A stretch of DNA of 64,000 bases. It comes from DASPHG01 sp963849605 (GTDB lineage Bacteria; Actinomycetota; Thermoleophilia; Solirubrobacterales; Thermoleophilaceae). The translations under genes and the position numbers were made by a program. The notes under the pieces were generated by a model. The model did not search any database. It saw only the letters and a list, made by a program, of their open reading frames with translations, and was not told the DNA's origin. Shown one piece after another: positions 51,509 through 60,054 of this stretch (within the stretch, counting starts at the first letter, position 1; each line of letters opens with the position of its first letter). The DNA lies in assembly GCA_963849605.1 (NCBI GenBank), contig CAWKHX010000002.1:186001-250000 (forward strand), read 5' to 3'.

Positions 51509-53253
51509 TAGGCGTCCTGGCGCAGGCCGAGCTCGCGCAGCTGGCGCTGATCGACCGGCGCGGGCGCGCCGGTCAGCGGGTCGGCGCCCGTCGAGGTCTT
51601 GGGGAACGCGATCACGTCGCGGATCGACTCGCGGCCGGCAAGCAGGGCGACGATCCGGTCGAGGCCGAACGCGATGCCGCCGAGCGGTGGAGCGCCGTAT
51701 CGGAGCGCCTCGAGCAGGAAGCCGAACCGTGCGTCCGCCTCGTCCTCGCTCATGCCGATCGCCGCCAACACGCGCCGCTGCACGTCCGGTGTGTTGATAC
51801 GGATCGAGCCGCCGCCGATCTCGGTCCCGTCCATGACGAGGTCGTACGCGCGGCTTCGCCACGTGCCGGGGTCGGCGTCGAGATCGCCCAGCGGTGCAGT
51901 GAATGGATGGTGGAGCGCATCCCAGCGGCTCTCGTCTTCGTTCCACTCGAACATCGGGAAGCCCGTGACCCACACGAGGTCGTGCCCCTCTCCCTTTCCG
52001 CCGATCTCGAGCCGCAGCTCGCCCAGTACGCGCGCCGCAACCTTTGCGTCGTCGGCGACGATGAAGATCGTGTCGCCCTCGCTCGCACCGAGAGCGCCGG
52101 CCGCCGCCTGCATCTCCTCGGGCTTCAGGAACTTCGCGATCGGCGAGCGCCACCCGTCGCCCTCGACGACGGCCCACACGAGGCCCTTCGCCCCGAGCAT
52201 CTTGGCCTGCTCGGTCAGCTCGTCGAAGCGCTTGCGCGGGAACTCGCCGGTGGCCTTGAAGCCGCGCACCACTCCGCCGGACTCGATCGCCCCGCTGAAT
52301 ACCTTGAACTCAGAGCCCGCGAACGCGTCGGCGAGGTCCGCTATCTCCATCCCGATCCGCCGGTCGGGCCGGTCGGTCCCGTAGCGCAGCATCACGTCGT
52401 CCCATTCCAGGCGCTCGATCGGAGTCGTCACCTCGACGCCGGCAGCCGCGAAGACAGAGGCGATCATGCCGTCGATCAACGTGATCACGTCCTCCTCCTC
52501 GACGAACGACATCTCCAGGTCGAGTTGGGTGAACTCGGGCTGCCGGTCCGCGCGCAGGTCTTCGTCGCGGAAGCAGCGCGCGATTTGGTAGTAGCGCTCG
52601 AACCCGGCGATCATCAGGATCTCCTTGAACAGCTGCGGCGACTGCGGCAGCGCGTACCACGAGCCGCGCTGAAACCGGCTCGGGACGAGGAAGTCCCGCG
52701 CACCCTCCGGTGTCGAGCGCGTCATGACCGGCGTCTCGACCTCGAGGAATCCCTCCGCGTTGAGGTAGTCGCGGATCCCCGTGATCACGTCGTGGCGCAG
52801 CTCGAAGCCGCGCCGCATGTGCTCGCGCCTTAGGTCCAGATAGCGATAGCGCAGCCGCAGCTCCTCGTTCGGCTCCTTCCCTCCCTCCTCGATCTCGAAC
52901 GGCGGCGTCTCGGCGTCGGCGAGCAGGTCGATCTCGCGTGCGACCAGCTCAACCTCGCCGGTCGGCAGGTCGGGGTTGACCGCGCCGCCTTCGCGGTCGA
53001 CGAGGTCGCCCGAAACCGAGATGACGTCCTCCGAGCGCAGCGCCTCGGCCTGCTTGTGCGCCTCCGCCGCCTCCTCGGGCCGGAAGACGACCTGCAGGAG
53101 GCCCGTCCGGTCACGCAGGTCGATGAAGATCAGCCCGCCGTGGTCACGGCGCCGGTGGACCCAACCCGCGACGCGGACCTGGCTGCCGACGTCGTCCTTG
53201 CGGAGCTGACCGGACCAGCGGTCGCGGTAGGTATTCGGTCGCGGAGGCTTCAC
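51508..53253 (-). CDS. aspS: Aspartyl-tRNA synthetase
   Basis: The 581-residue class IIb enzyme has the OB-fold anticodon domain (VRVAGWVHRRRDHGGLIFIDLRDR), motif 2 (FRDEDLRADRQPEFTQLD), a GAD insertion typical of bacterial AspRS (about 280-410) and motif 3 (GIAFGLDRIVALLAG). The flipping-loop and HHPFTAPL segment is normal. GTG at 53253 overlaps the hisS stop (GTGA). Whether it also charges tRNA-Asn cannot be seen; gatCAB is not in the window. Confidence 0.96.
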   Translation of the reverse strand: MKPPRPNTYRDRWSGQLRKDDVGSQVRVAGWVHRRRDHGGLIFIDLRDRTGLLQVVFRPEEAAEAHKQAEALRSEDVISVSGDLVDREGGAVNPDLPTGEVELVAREIDLLADAETPPFEIEEGGKEPNEELRLRYRYLDLRREHMRRGFELRHDVITGIRDYLNAEGFLEVETPVMTRSTPEGARDFLVPSRFQRGSWYALPQSPQLFKEILMIAGFERYYQIARCFRDEDLRADRQPEFTQLDLEMSFVEEEDVITLIDGMIASVFAAAGVEVTTPIERLEWDDVMLRYGTDRPDRRIGMEIADLADAFAGSEFKVFSGAIESGGVVRGFKATGEFPRKRFDELTEQAKMLGAKGLVWAVVEGDGWRSPIAKFLKPEEMQAAAGALGASEGDTIFIVADDAKVAARVLGELRLEIGGKGEGHDLVWVTGFPMFEWNEDESRWDALHHPFTAPLGDLDADPGTWRSRAYDLVMDGTEIGGGSIRINTPDVQRRVLAAIGMSEDEADARFGFLLEALRYGAPPLGGIAFGLDRIVALLAGRESIRDVIAFPKTSTGADPLTGAPAPVDQRQLRELGLRQDA

Positions 53254-54479
53254 TTGGCGATCGACTCCAGCACGTCGTCGGCGGTCGCCACGGTGCGCTG
53301 GTCGCCCGACTCCATGTGCTTCAGCGTGAAGCCTTCGTCCTCGACAATCACGGTCCACTCTGCACCGAGCTGGTCTGCGCGCCTCAGCTGTGCCTTCAGC
53401 GAACGACCGGCGTCGCCAAGCTCGTGTGGAACCCCCTTCCGCCGCGAGTCGCGCGCGAATCGGAACGCCGTCTTCCGTCGTTCCGGCTTCGGGATTGCGA
53501 TGAACAGCATCGGGTGTCTCCAGTGGTCGCCGCCGCCAGCTGCAAGCAAGATCCGCTCGACCCCAGCCGCCCACCCGACACCCGGCGTGGGCGGCCCGCC
53601 GAGCTGTTTGACGAGCCCGTCGTAGCGGCCGCCTCCGGCCACCCCGGACTGTGCGCCGAGCGCGTCGCTCGTGAACTCGAACACCGTGCGCGTGTAGTAG
53701 TCGAGCCCGCGAACAAGCGCCGGATCGACCTCGTACGCAATCCCGACTTCATCGAGGAGCTCCTTCACCTCCTCGAAGTGCTCGGCGTCGTCCGGGGCGA
53801 GCCGCTCAATCAGCTTCGGCGCGTCGCGCATCACCGCCTGCGTGCCGGCGTCAGCTGAGTCGAAGGCGCGCAGCGGGTTCGCGTCGATCCGGCCGTGAAC
53901 GTCCGGCGAGAGCTCATCTGCACGTGACCTGAGGAAAGTCTTGAGCTCCTCGCCGTACTCGCGCCGAGTGTCAGCCGTTCCGAGGCTCGAGATCCGCAAC
54001 CGGACGTCGCGCGCCCCTGCGTGCTCGAGCAGCTCCGCCAGCAGCGCGATCAGCTCGGCGTCGAGCGCCGGGTCGTCGGAGCCGAGGGCCTCGGCACCGA
54101 TCTGTGTGAACTGGCGAAAACGGCCGGCTTGCGGTGCCTCGTGGCGGAAGAAGGGCCCCCAGTACCAGAGTTTTACCGGCTGCGGTCGCTTGTGCATGCC
54201 GTGCTCGATGTAAGCGCGGCAGATCGGCGCGGTCCCCTCGGGTCGCAGGGTCAGCGACCGGCCGCCCATGTCCTCGAACGTGAACATCTCCTTCTGGACG
54301 ATGTCCGTCGACGCGCCGACGCCGCGTGCGAAGAGCTCGGTGTCCTCGAAAATCGGCGTCTCGATGTATCCGTAGCCGGCGTAATCGAGTAGGCCGCGGC
54401 AAGCCATGCCGAGCACAAGACGCGGAGTGTCTTGCTCCGGCAGCACGTCGAAGGTGCCCTTCGGCGCCTGGAGGCTCAG
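53250..54479 (-). CDS. hisS: Histidyl-tRNA synthetase
   Basis: The product has the class II motif 1 region (APKGTFDVLPEQ), motif 2 (RFRQFTQIGAEALG), His-specific motifs LVRGLDYYTRTVFEF and GGGRYDGLVKQLGG and the C-terminal anticodon domain. No ATG, GTG or TTG lies at the expected start; CTG at 54479, overlapping the preceding stop as CTGA, gives LSLQAPKGTFDVLP and 409 residues. CTG is a rare start, so this is either a real non-standard start or a hidden base error. Operon: hydrolase-hisS-aspS. Confidence 0.93.
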   Translation of the reverse strand: MSLQAPKGTFDVLPEQDTPRLVLGMACRGLLDYAGYGYIETPIFEDTELFARGVGASTDIVQKEMFTFEDMGGRSLTLRPEGTAPICRAYIEHGMHKRPQPVKLWYWGPFFRHEAPQAGRFRQFTQIGAEALGSDDPALDAELIALLAELLEHAGARDVRLRISSLGTADTRREYGEELKTFLRSRADELSPDVHGRIDANPLRAFDSADAGTQAVMRDAPKLIERLAPDDAEHFEEVKELLDEVGIAYEVDPALVRGLDYYTRTVFEFTSDALGAQSGVAGGGRYDGLVKQLGGPPTPGVGWAAGVERILLAAGGGDHWRHPMLFIAIPKPERRKTAFRFARDSRRKGVPHELGDAGRSLKAQLRRADQLGAEWTVIVEDEGFTLKHMESGDQRTVATADDVLESIAK

Positions 54480-55114
54480 CGGGCCAGCTCCGCCAGGAAC
54501 GGGTTGCTCGTGCGCTCGGCGCCGAGCGTCGTGATGCCCATGTGGCCGGGGTAGACCGTCGTCTCGCCGGGCAGCGAGTCGACCAGGCCTCGGATCGAGT
54601 CGAGCAGCGTCGGCCAATCCCCGCCCGGCAGGTCGGTGCGCCCCACCGAGCCCTGGAACAGGACATCGCCCGAGAAGACGACCTGCTCGTCGGGAATCGA
54701 GTACGTGACGTGGCCCGGGCTGTGGCCCGGCGTGAAGATCACGTCGATCTCGAACCCGGCCAGCTCGAGCCGCTCGCCGCCCGCGACCGTGTGCTCGGCG
54801 TCGTAGGACTCGTACGGCCCGAAGCCAGGCCACGGGACGAAGCTCATGATGTCGGCGAGCACCGGCTTCTCGATCTCGGGCACCCACACCTCGGCGCCCG
54901 TGGCCTTCGCCACCGGCGCGACCGCGCCCACGTGGTCGAAGTGCGTGTGCGTGAGCAGGATCCCGTCGAGCTCGACCCCGAGCTCGTCGATCGCGCTCAG
55001 GAGCACCGGCGCCTCCTCGCCCGGATCGACGATCAGCGCCCGGTCGGAGCCGTCGCGCCTGAAGAGGAAGCAGTTCTCCATCACGGGCCCGACGGTGAAC
55101 ATGCGCACGTCCAT
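54476..55114 (-). CDS. Metallo-beta-lactamase fold hydrolase (glyoxalase II-like)
   Basis: The 212-residue enzyme has THTHFDH (His56, His58, Asp60, His61), FTPGHSPGHV, a later Asp in FSGDVLFQGSVGRTD and a terminal GHMGITT with the last ligand His, the full two-zinc set. It likely hydrolyses a thioester such as S-lactoylglutathione analogues or other esters. Such genes often precede hisS in actinobacteria. Start ATG is 11 bases after the previous gene's end. Confidence 0.9.
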   Translation of the reverse strand: MDVRMFTVGPVMENCFLFRRDGSDRALIVDPGEEAPVLLSAIDELGVELDGILLTHTHFDHVGAVAPVAKATGAEVWVPEIEKPVLADIMSFVPWPGFGPYESYDAEHTVAGGERLELAGFEIDVIFTPGHSPGHVTYSIPDEQVVFSGDVLFQGSVGRTDLPGGDWPTLLDSIRGLVDSLPGETTVYPGHMGITTLGAERTSNPFLAELAR

Positions 55115-55124
55115 AGGCGTCAGG

Positions 55125-55478
55125 CTACCGCTGCTTTTGCTGCTGCTGGCCCTGCCGCTGCCGCCGCTGGTAGAGCCACTTGTCCATGTAGTAGCCCGTG
55201 GGCACGTAGATCGCGAACGCGAAGGTTGCGAGCGCCACGGCGGCTGCCGGCGGCTGGCCGAGGACGAGCATGGCGATCACGGCAAAGACCGCCGCGGCGA
55301 TCGCGGCGCGGTTCATGGCCCCTCGCCACGTGGGCGGCTTGTCCAGGCGGTCCTGACGGCGCTGTGCCGCGGTCTTCTTGATCTCGGAGGAGGTCGGCGG
55401 GCGGCCGGTGCGGCCGCGTGACTCGATCGTGCCCGCGGCGGTGCCGCGGTGCTTGCGCTTGCGCTTCGCTTGGGCCAT
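55125..55478 (-). CDS. Conserved small membrane protein
   Basis: ATG at 55478 gives MAQAKRKRKHRGTAAG, a very basic N-terminus, then RPPTSSEIKKTAAQRR-type charged segment and two membrane helices (about 57-75 and 78-95), ending in a Gln/Arg/Lys-rich tail. About 117 residues. It sits upstream of the hydrolase-hisS-aspS genes. Function unknown; the charged start suggests contact with RNA or the translocon. Confidence 0.7.
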   Translation of the reverse strand: MAQAKRKRKHRGTAAGTIESRGRTGRPPTSSEIKKTAAQRRQDRLDKPPTWRGAMNRAAIAAAVFAVIAMLVLGQPPAAAVALATFAFAIYVPTGYYMDKWLYQRRQRQGQQQQKQR

Positions 55479-55523
55479 CAGCTCCAACGGTATAGACCCG
55501 CGGGCATCCAGCCCGCGTCCTGA

Positions 55524-56399
55524 TCACGTACGCCGACCTCCGGTCGTCGATTTCAAGGCTTCCTCTATGAGGTGCCGCTCCGGGTCAAACCCGCGCAGCG
55601 GCACGTCGTCCGGAAAACCCGCGAACGCCGCTCGAGGGGCGAGGCCGACGAGCTCCGCCTCTGCCACGGGCGCGCGCTCGCGGACGCGCGCGACGAGGTC
55701 CGCGAGCGGCACCCCCACGGGGTCGTGCACGTTGAACGACACCTGAGCGCGGCGGCGCGCGGGTAGATAGAGGCCTATCGCCCGCACCCCGGCCTGGCCG
55801 CCGCCCGACTCCCGCAGCTCCGCCGCGATTGCGCGTGCCAGCTCGACGTCATCGGTGTCCAGGTCGACGTTGAAAGCCGCGAGCGGCGGGCGCGCGGTGA
55901 CGAGCACCGCCCCCGCCGTCGGATGAGGGGCGGCCGGGCCGTAGTCGGGGACAAGCTCACCGGCCTGCATGCGGGCGGCCAACGCCTCCAGCCCGCCGGT
56001 GCGGATGTCGGCACGTTCGCGACCCCCGGCCAACGCGCCGTAGAGGAACACCGGCAGCTCGAGCTCGTCGCCGATCAGCGCCGCTGCGGTGAGCGCCGCC
56101 GCGATCGCGGCGCCGCGCGTGGCGGCGTCGAGGTGGACGACCGGAGCGACGTCGATCGCGCCGACGTGCGGGTGGAGGCCTTCGTGCCCAGAGACGTCGA
56201 TCGCGTCGATGGCCTCGCGCGCGCCCGCGAGGAGCCCCTCCGCGATGTCGGGCTGCTCGCCGGCGAAGCTGAGGACCGACCGGCCGTGGTCGGGATCGGA
56301 GTGCACGTCGAGCAGGCGCAGCGCTCCGAAGGCGCCGGCCAACCGCTCGATCGTCGCGCGATCGCCGCCCTCGCTCACGTTCGGGACCGCCAGGAGCAC
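55524..56399 (-). CDS. Glutamate formimidoyltransferase family protein
   Basis: The protein has VPNVSEG at the start, DVHSDPDHGRSVLSF, HEGLHPHVGAIDVAPVVHL and a C-terminal domain with YLPARRRAQVSFNVHDP, as in the formiminotransferase domain of FtcD. In histidine breakdown this enzyme moves a formimino group to tetrahydrofolate. At 291 residues it lacks the cyclodeaminase half, like bacterial single-domain forms. GTG start at 56399. No other histidine-degradation gene is near, so the substrate is unsure. Confidence 0.88.
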   Translation of the reverse strand: MLLAVPNVSEGGDRATIERLAGAFGALRLLDVHSDPDHGRSVLSFAGEQPDIAEGLLAGAREAIDAIDVSGHEGLHPHVGAIDVAPVVHLDAATRGAAIAAALTAAALIGDELELPVFLYGALAGGRERADIRTGGLEALAARMQAGELVPDYGPAAPHPTAGAVLVTARPPLAAFNVDLDTDDVELARAIAAELRESGGGQAGVRAIGLYLPARRRAQVSFNVHDPVGVPLADLVARVRERAPVAEAELVGLAPRAAFAGFPDDVPLRGFDPERHLIEEALKSTTGGRRT

Positions 56400-56420
56400 G
56401 GTCTAAGCTTGCCGCACCTT

Positions 56421-56494
56421 GGCTGGGTAGCTCAGCTGGTTAGAGCGCACGACTCATAATCGTGAGGTCGGGAGTTCGAGTCTCCCCCCAGCTA
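56421..56494 (+). tRNA. tRNA-Met (anticodon CAT), elongator type
   Basis: A complete cloverleaf: acceptor GGCTGGG/CCCAGCT (ending with a G-U pair), D arm GCTC/GAGC, anticodon stem CACGA/TCGTG with loop CTCATAA, variable AGGTC, T arm GGGAG-TTCGAGT-CTCCC and discriminator A. CCA is not encoded. There is no initiator-type GGG/CCC in the anticodon stem. The lysidine-modified tRNA-Ile with CAT is the alternative, but the variable loop and stems look like actinobacterial elongator tRNA-Met. Confidence 0.93.
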
Positions 56495-56526
56495 TTGCCG
56501 GCGCGGGGCCGCATAGGCTGCCCCCG

Positions 56527-57540
56527 GTGAAGATCCTCGTCGTCAGCCAGATGTGGCCGAGCGAGGCGGACCCGGACTTCGGCTCGTTCGTCGCGCAGGT
56601 CTGCCGCGCGCTCGAGGCGCAGGGGCACGAGCTCGAGGTGGTCGCGATCGACCGGCGCGGGCTCGGGAGGGCGAAGTACCTGCGCCTGGCCCGCGACGCC
56701 CGGCGCGCGGCGAAACGGTTCCAGCCCGATGTCGTCTACGCGCACTTCCTGACCTTCGCCGGGCCGGCCGCGGCGCGCGCCGCGCGAGCGGTGGGCGCGC
56801 CGCTCGTGCTTACGGCGCACGGCACCGATGTCGGAAACGTCGAGCGCAGCCGGCTCGCCAAGGCGCTCACGCGCCGCGCAACGAATCGCGCAAGCCGCGT
56901 CATCGCGGTCTCGGACTGGCTGCGGATGCGGCTCGTGGCCGAGATGCCGGAGGTCGCGGACAAGACCGACGTCGTCGACTGCGGCGTCGACATGGAGCTG
57001 TTCCAGCCGCGCGACGGCCGCGAGGCACGCGTGCGCGTCGGCTGGGAGGGTGAGCCGCCGTACTACCTCTTCGTCGGCACGCTCGACGAGCGCAAGCACG
57101 TGCTGCCGCTCGTGCACGCCTTCACGCGCATCGGCGAAGGCAGTCTTGCGATCGTCGGCTCCGGGCCGCTGCGCGACGAGCTCTGGGATCGCCCGGGCGT
57201 GAAGCTGTGCGGCCCCGTCCCCCACGCCCAGGTCGCGGAGTGGATGGCGGCGGCCGACTACGTATGCCAGCCGACCGACGGTGAGGCGTTCGGCCAGGCC
57301 GTTCTCGAGGCGATGGCCTGCGAGCGATCGGTGCTCACGACGACGCGCGGCGGCCCGCCCGAGTTCGTGCCCCGCGACGCCGGCGTGCTCGTCGATCCGA
57401 CCGAGGAGGGCGAGATCGAGCGCGGACTGCGCGAGTTGGCGGCCTATCCGAGCCCGAACCCGGCCGCACGCGCGGCCGCGGAGAAGCACGACGTGCGCGT
57501 CCAGGCCCGGCGGATCGCTGAGATCCTCCGGAGTGCATGA
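56527..57540 (+). CDS. Glycosyltransferase family 4 (GT-B fold)
   Basis: The 337-residue protein (GTG start) begins MKILVVSQMWPSEADPDFGS, with an N-terminal Rossmann domain containing LTAHGTDVG and a C-terminal domain with YLFVGTLDERKHVLPLVHAF, GPVPHAQVAEWMAAADY and PTDGEAFGQAVLEAMACERSV, the E-x7-E type retaining GT4 site. It transfers a sugar from a nucleotide donor to an unknown acceptor (lipid, glycan or small molecule). It overlaps ligD by four bases. Confidence 0.92.
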   Translation: MKILVVSQMWPSEADPDFGSFVAQVCRALEAQGHELEVVAIDRRGLGRAKYLRLARDARRAAKRFQPDVVYAHFLTFAGPAAARAARAVGAPLVLTAHGTDVGNVERSRLAKALTRRATNRASRVIAVSDWLRMRLVAEMPEVADKTDVVDCGVDMELFQPRDGREARVRVGWEGEPPYYLFVGTLDERKHVLPLVHAFTRIGEGSLAIVGSGPLRDELWDRPGVKLCGPVPHAQVAEWMAAADYVCQPTDGEAFGQAVLEAMACERSVLTTTRGGPPEFVPRDAGVLVDPTEEGEIERGLRELAAYPSPNPAARAAAEKHDVRVQARRIAEILRSA

Positions 57541-59788
57541 GCAAGGCGAAGCTCAAGGACTACGAAAACAAACGCGACTTCGCGCGCACGCCTGAGCCCG
57601 GCGGCGGCGGCGACGATCAGAGCGGCGACCTGCCGCGCTTCGTGGTGCAGGAGCACCATGCGACCCGGCTGCACTGGGACCTGCGGCTCGAGCACGACGG
57701 CGCGCTCGCGTCGTGGGCGGTGCCGAACGGCATCCCCGAGGACCCGGACGAGAACCGCAAGGCGGTGCACACCGAGGACCACCCGCTCGAGTACCTGACG
57801 TTCGAGGGCGACATCCCCGAGGGCAACTACGGCGCCGGCAAGATGACGATCTGGGACACCGGCACCTACGAGCCGCACAAGTGGGAGCCGCGCAAGGTTG
57901 TAGTGACCTTTCACGGCGAGCGGCTGAAGGGCCGATACGCGCTCTTCCAGGCCGGGCGGAGCGAGAAGGACTGGCTGATCCACCGCATGGACCCGGCCGC
58001 GGACCCCAGCCGCGAGCCGATGCCGGAACACCTCGTCCCGATGATGGCCAGGCTGGGCAAGCTGCCGGCGAAGGACGACGGCTGGGCGTATGAGATCAAG
58101 TGGGACGGCGTACGCGCGATCGCCTACTCGGAGCCAGGCCGGCTCCGGCTCGAGAGCCGCAACCTGAACGACATCACCGCGCAGTACCCCGAGCTAAGGC
58201 GGCTCAACAGGGAGCTCAGCTCGCACACGGCCGTGCTCGACGGAGAGATCGTCGCGTTCGACGCAGACGGGCGGCCGAGCTTCGAGCGGCTGCAGCAGCG
58301 GATGCACCTCACCGGGGAGGCGGAGATCCGGCGCCGGGCCCGGGACTACCCGGTCGTCTACGTCATCTTCGACCTGCTGTATCTCGACGGGCACGACCTG
58401 ATGGGTCTCCCCTACTCGGACCGCCGGGCACGGCTCGAGGAGCTTGGGCTCGACGGGCCGGCATGGCAGACGCCGTCGCACAGCGTTGGCGGCGGCAAGC
58501 AGCTCCTCGACGTGACCGCCAAGCAGGGGCTCGAGGGGATCATGGCCAAGCGCCTCGATTGCCCGTACGAGCCGGGCAAGCGGGCGACCCACTGGATAAA
58601 GGTCAAGACGAAGCAGCGCCAGGAGCTCGTGATCGGCGGCTGGCTGCCGGGCGAGGGCCGGCGCTCGGGCGAGATCGGGGCGCTGCTGACGGGCTACTAC
58701 GACGACGGCGAGTTCCGCTTCGCGGGCAAGGTGGGCACCGGCTTCGGCCAAAAGGAGCTCGAGATGCTCGCGCGCAAGCTCGCGCCGCTCGAGCGCGACA
58801 CGTCGCCGTTCGCCGGCAAGCAGCCGCAGAAACGCGCTCGCTTCGTCGAGCCCGAGCTCGTAGCCGAGGTCGAGTTCAGCGAGTGGACCAAGGACGGGAT
58901 GCTGCGCCACCCCTCCTACAAGGGGCTGCGCGACGACAAGCCGGCCGAGCAGGTGGTGCGCGAGGTCGCGCAGGAACCGCCGCCGCCGGAGCCGCCGCGC
59001 AAGGTCAAGCGCACGAACGTCGACAAGGTGCTGTTCCCCGCGACCGGCCTCACGAAGGGCGACCTGATCTCGTACTACGAGCGGATCGGCGAGGTGATCC
59101 TCCCCCACCTCCACGGCCGGCTGGTCAGCGTGAAGCGCTACCCGAACGGAGTCGAGGGCAAGAAGTGGTGGGAGCGCGACCACCGGATCGACGACCTCCC
59201 GACGCTGCTCGAGTTCGCGAATAAGGCCGCGATCGAGCTGCACCCCGTGCTCGCGCTCGCGGACGCACCCGAGCGGCCGACCTTCCTCGTGTTCGACCTC
59301 GACCCGGGGCCGCCGGCCGGCATCGAGCTCTGCTGCAAGGTCGCGCTGCGCCCTGCGCGGAATGTTTTCCGAGCTCGCGCTCGAGAGCTTCGCGAAGACG
59401 TCCGGCGGCAAGGGGATGCAGGTCTACGTGCCGCTCAACACGGACGTCACCTACGAGCAGACCAAGCCGTTCGCCAAGGCGGTCGCGGAGACGATGGAGA
59501 GGGGCATGCCGGACGAGGTCGTCTCACGCGATGACGAAGACCCTGCGCAAGGGCAAGGTATTCGTCGACTGGGGCCAGAACGACCACAGCAAGTCGACGG
59601 TCTGCGCCTACTCGCTGCGCGGCAAGGAGCGGCCCACCGTGTCGATGCCGGTCGCCTGGGACGAGCTGGACGACCCCGCCGGGCTCGCGTTCGAATGGAA
59701 GGACGCGCTCGAGCGAGTGGAACGCGATGGCGACATCTTCGCGCCGGTGTTGACCGTGAAGCAGAAGCTCCCGGCTACGGCGTCGTAG
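57537..59788 (+). CDS. ligD: ATP-dependent DNA ligase D (PE-ligase-polymerase), two frameshifts
   Basis: LigD works with Ku in double-strand break joining. Domain order is phosphoesterase (about 10-165; FVVQEHHATRLHWDLRLEH), ligase (about 185-470; catalytic Lys in EIKWDGVR; GIMAKRLDCPYEPGKR) and polymerase (about 490-749; FDLDPG metal site, VFVDWGQND). The polymerase part breaks at the CCC run 59351-59353 and at 59530, each one base too long; corrected length is 749 residues. The polymerase domain also seems to lack about 30 residues between NGVEGKKWWER and the DDLPTLLEF strand. No ku gene is in the window. ATG overlaps the glycosyltransferase stop. Confidence 0.85.
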
Positions 59789-59966
59789 TCGTCCCGGTCG
59801 TCTCGGTCGTGCCCGTGGTTCCGACGGTGCTGCTGCCGGTGGTGCCGCCGTCGCCCTCGACCTCGACGCTTCCGCGGTCCTCGCCGCAGCCGCCAACGGC
59901 CGCGCCGAGGCCGGCCCCGAGGGCCAGGCTCATGAAAACCACCGCAACCCCGCTCTTCCTCGCCAT
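59775..59966 (-). CDS. Small Thr-rich lipoprotein (63 residues)
   Basis: A signal peptide with lipobox AAVGGC (Cys27) is followed by GEDRGSVEVEGDGG and a run of TTGTT-type repeats to the C-terminus. The mature part is only about 37 residues and likely unstructured. It may be an abundant surface peptide or a decayed lipoprotein. It overlaps the end of ligD on the other strand by 14 bases. Confidence 0.6.
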   Translation of the reverse strand: MARKSGVAVVFMSLALGAGLGAAVGGCGEDRGSVEVEGDGGTTGSSTVGTTGTTETTGTTTTP

Positions 59967-60025
59967 CCCGCTCCTCGTGTTAGGGAACCCTAATTCCGGA
60001 CGCTAACAGAGGGCCTACCTACTTC

Positions 60026-60054
60026 ACTTTGTAAAGTAAGGGGTCAGACCCCTT
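60026..60054. repeat. Two adjoining palindromes before the ABC exporter (GGGGTCAGACCCC type)
   Basis: ACTTTGTAAAGT (60026-60037) adjoins AAGGGGTCAGACCCCTT (60038-60054). The second is a close relative of the palindrome at 48325-48345, and both have TTTACAA-type sequence on one side. The TTG start of the exporter gene lies in its last bases. It is probably a small REP-like element. Confidence 0.7.

Noticed and set aside
56421..56494. tRNA-Ile with CAT anticodon (lysidine type) or initiator tRNA
   Set aside because: The stem lacks the initiator GGG/CCC run, and the variable loop and overall form fit an actinobacterial elongator tRNA-Met better. A search against tRNA models and for other CAT tRNAs would settle this.
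56440..57489. Long minus-strand open frame antisense to the glycosyltransferase
   Set aside because: It reads the complement of a clear GT4 gene and includes part of the tRNA; composition is Arg/Ala/His-rich as expected from a GC-rich shadow.
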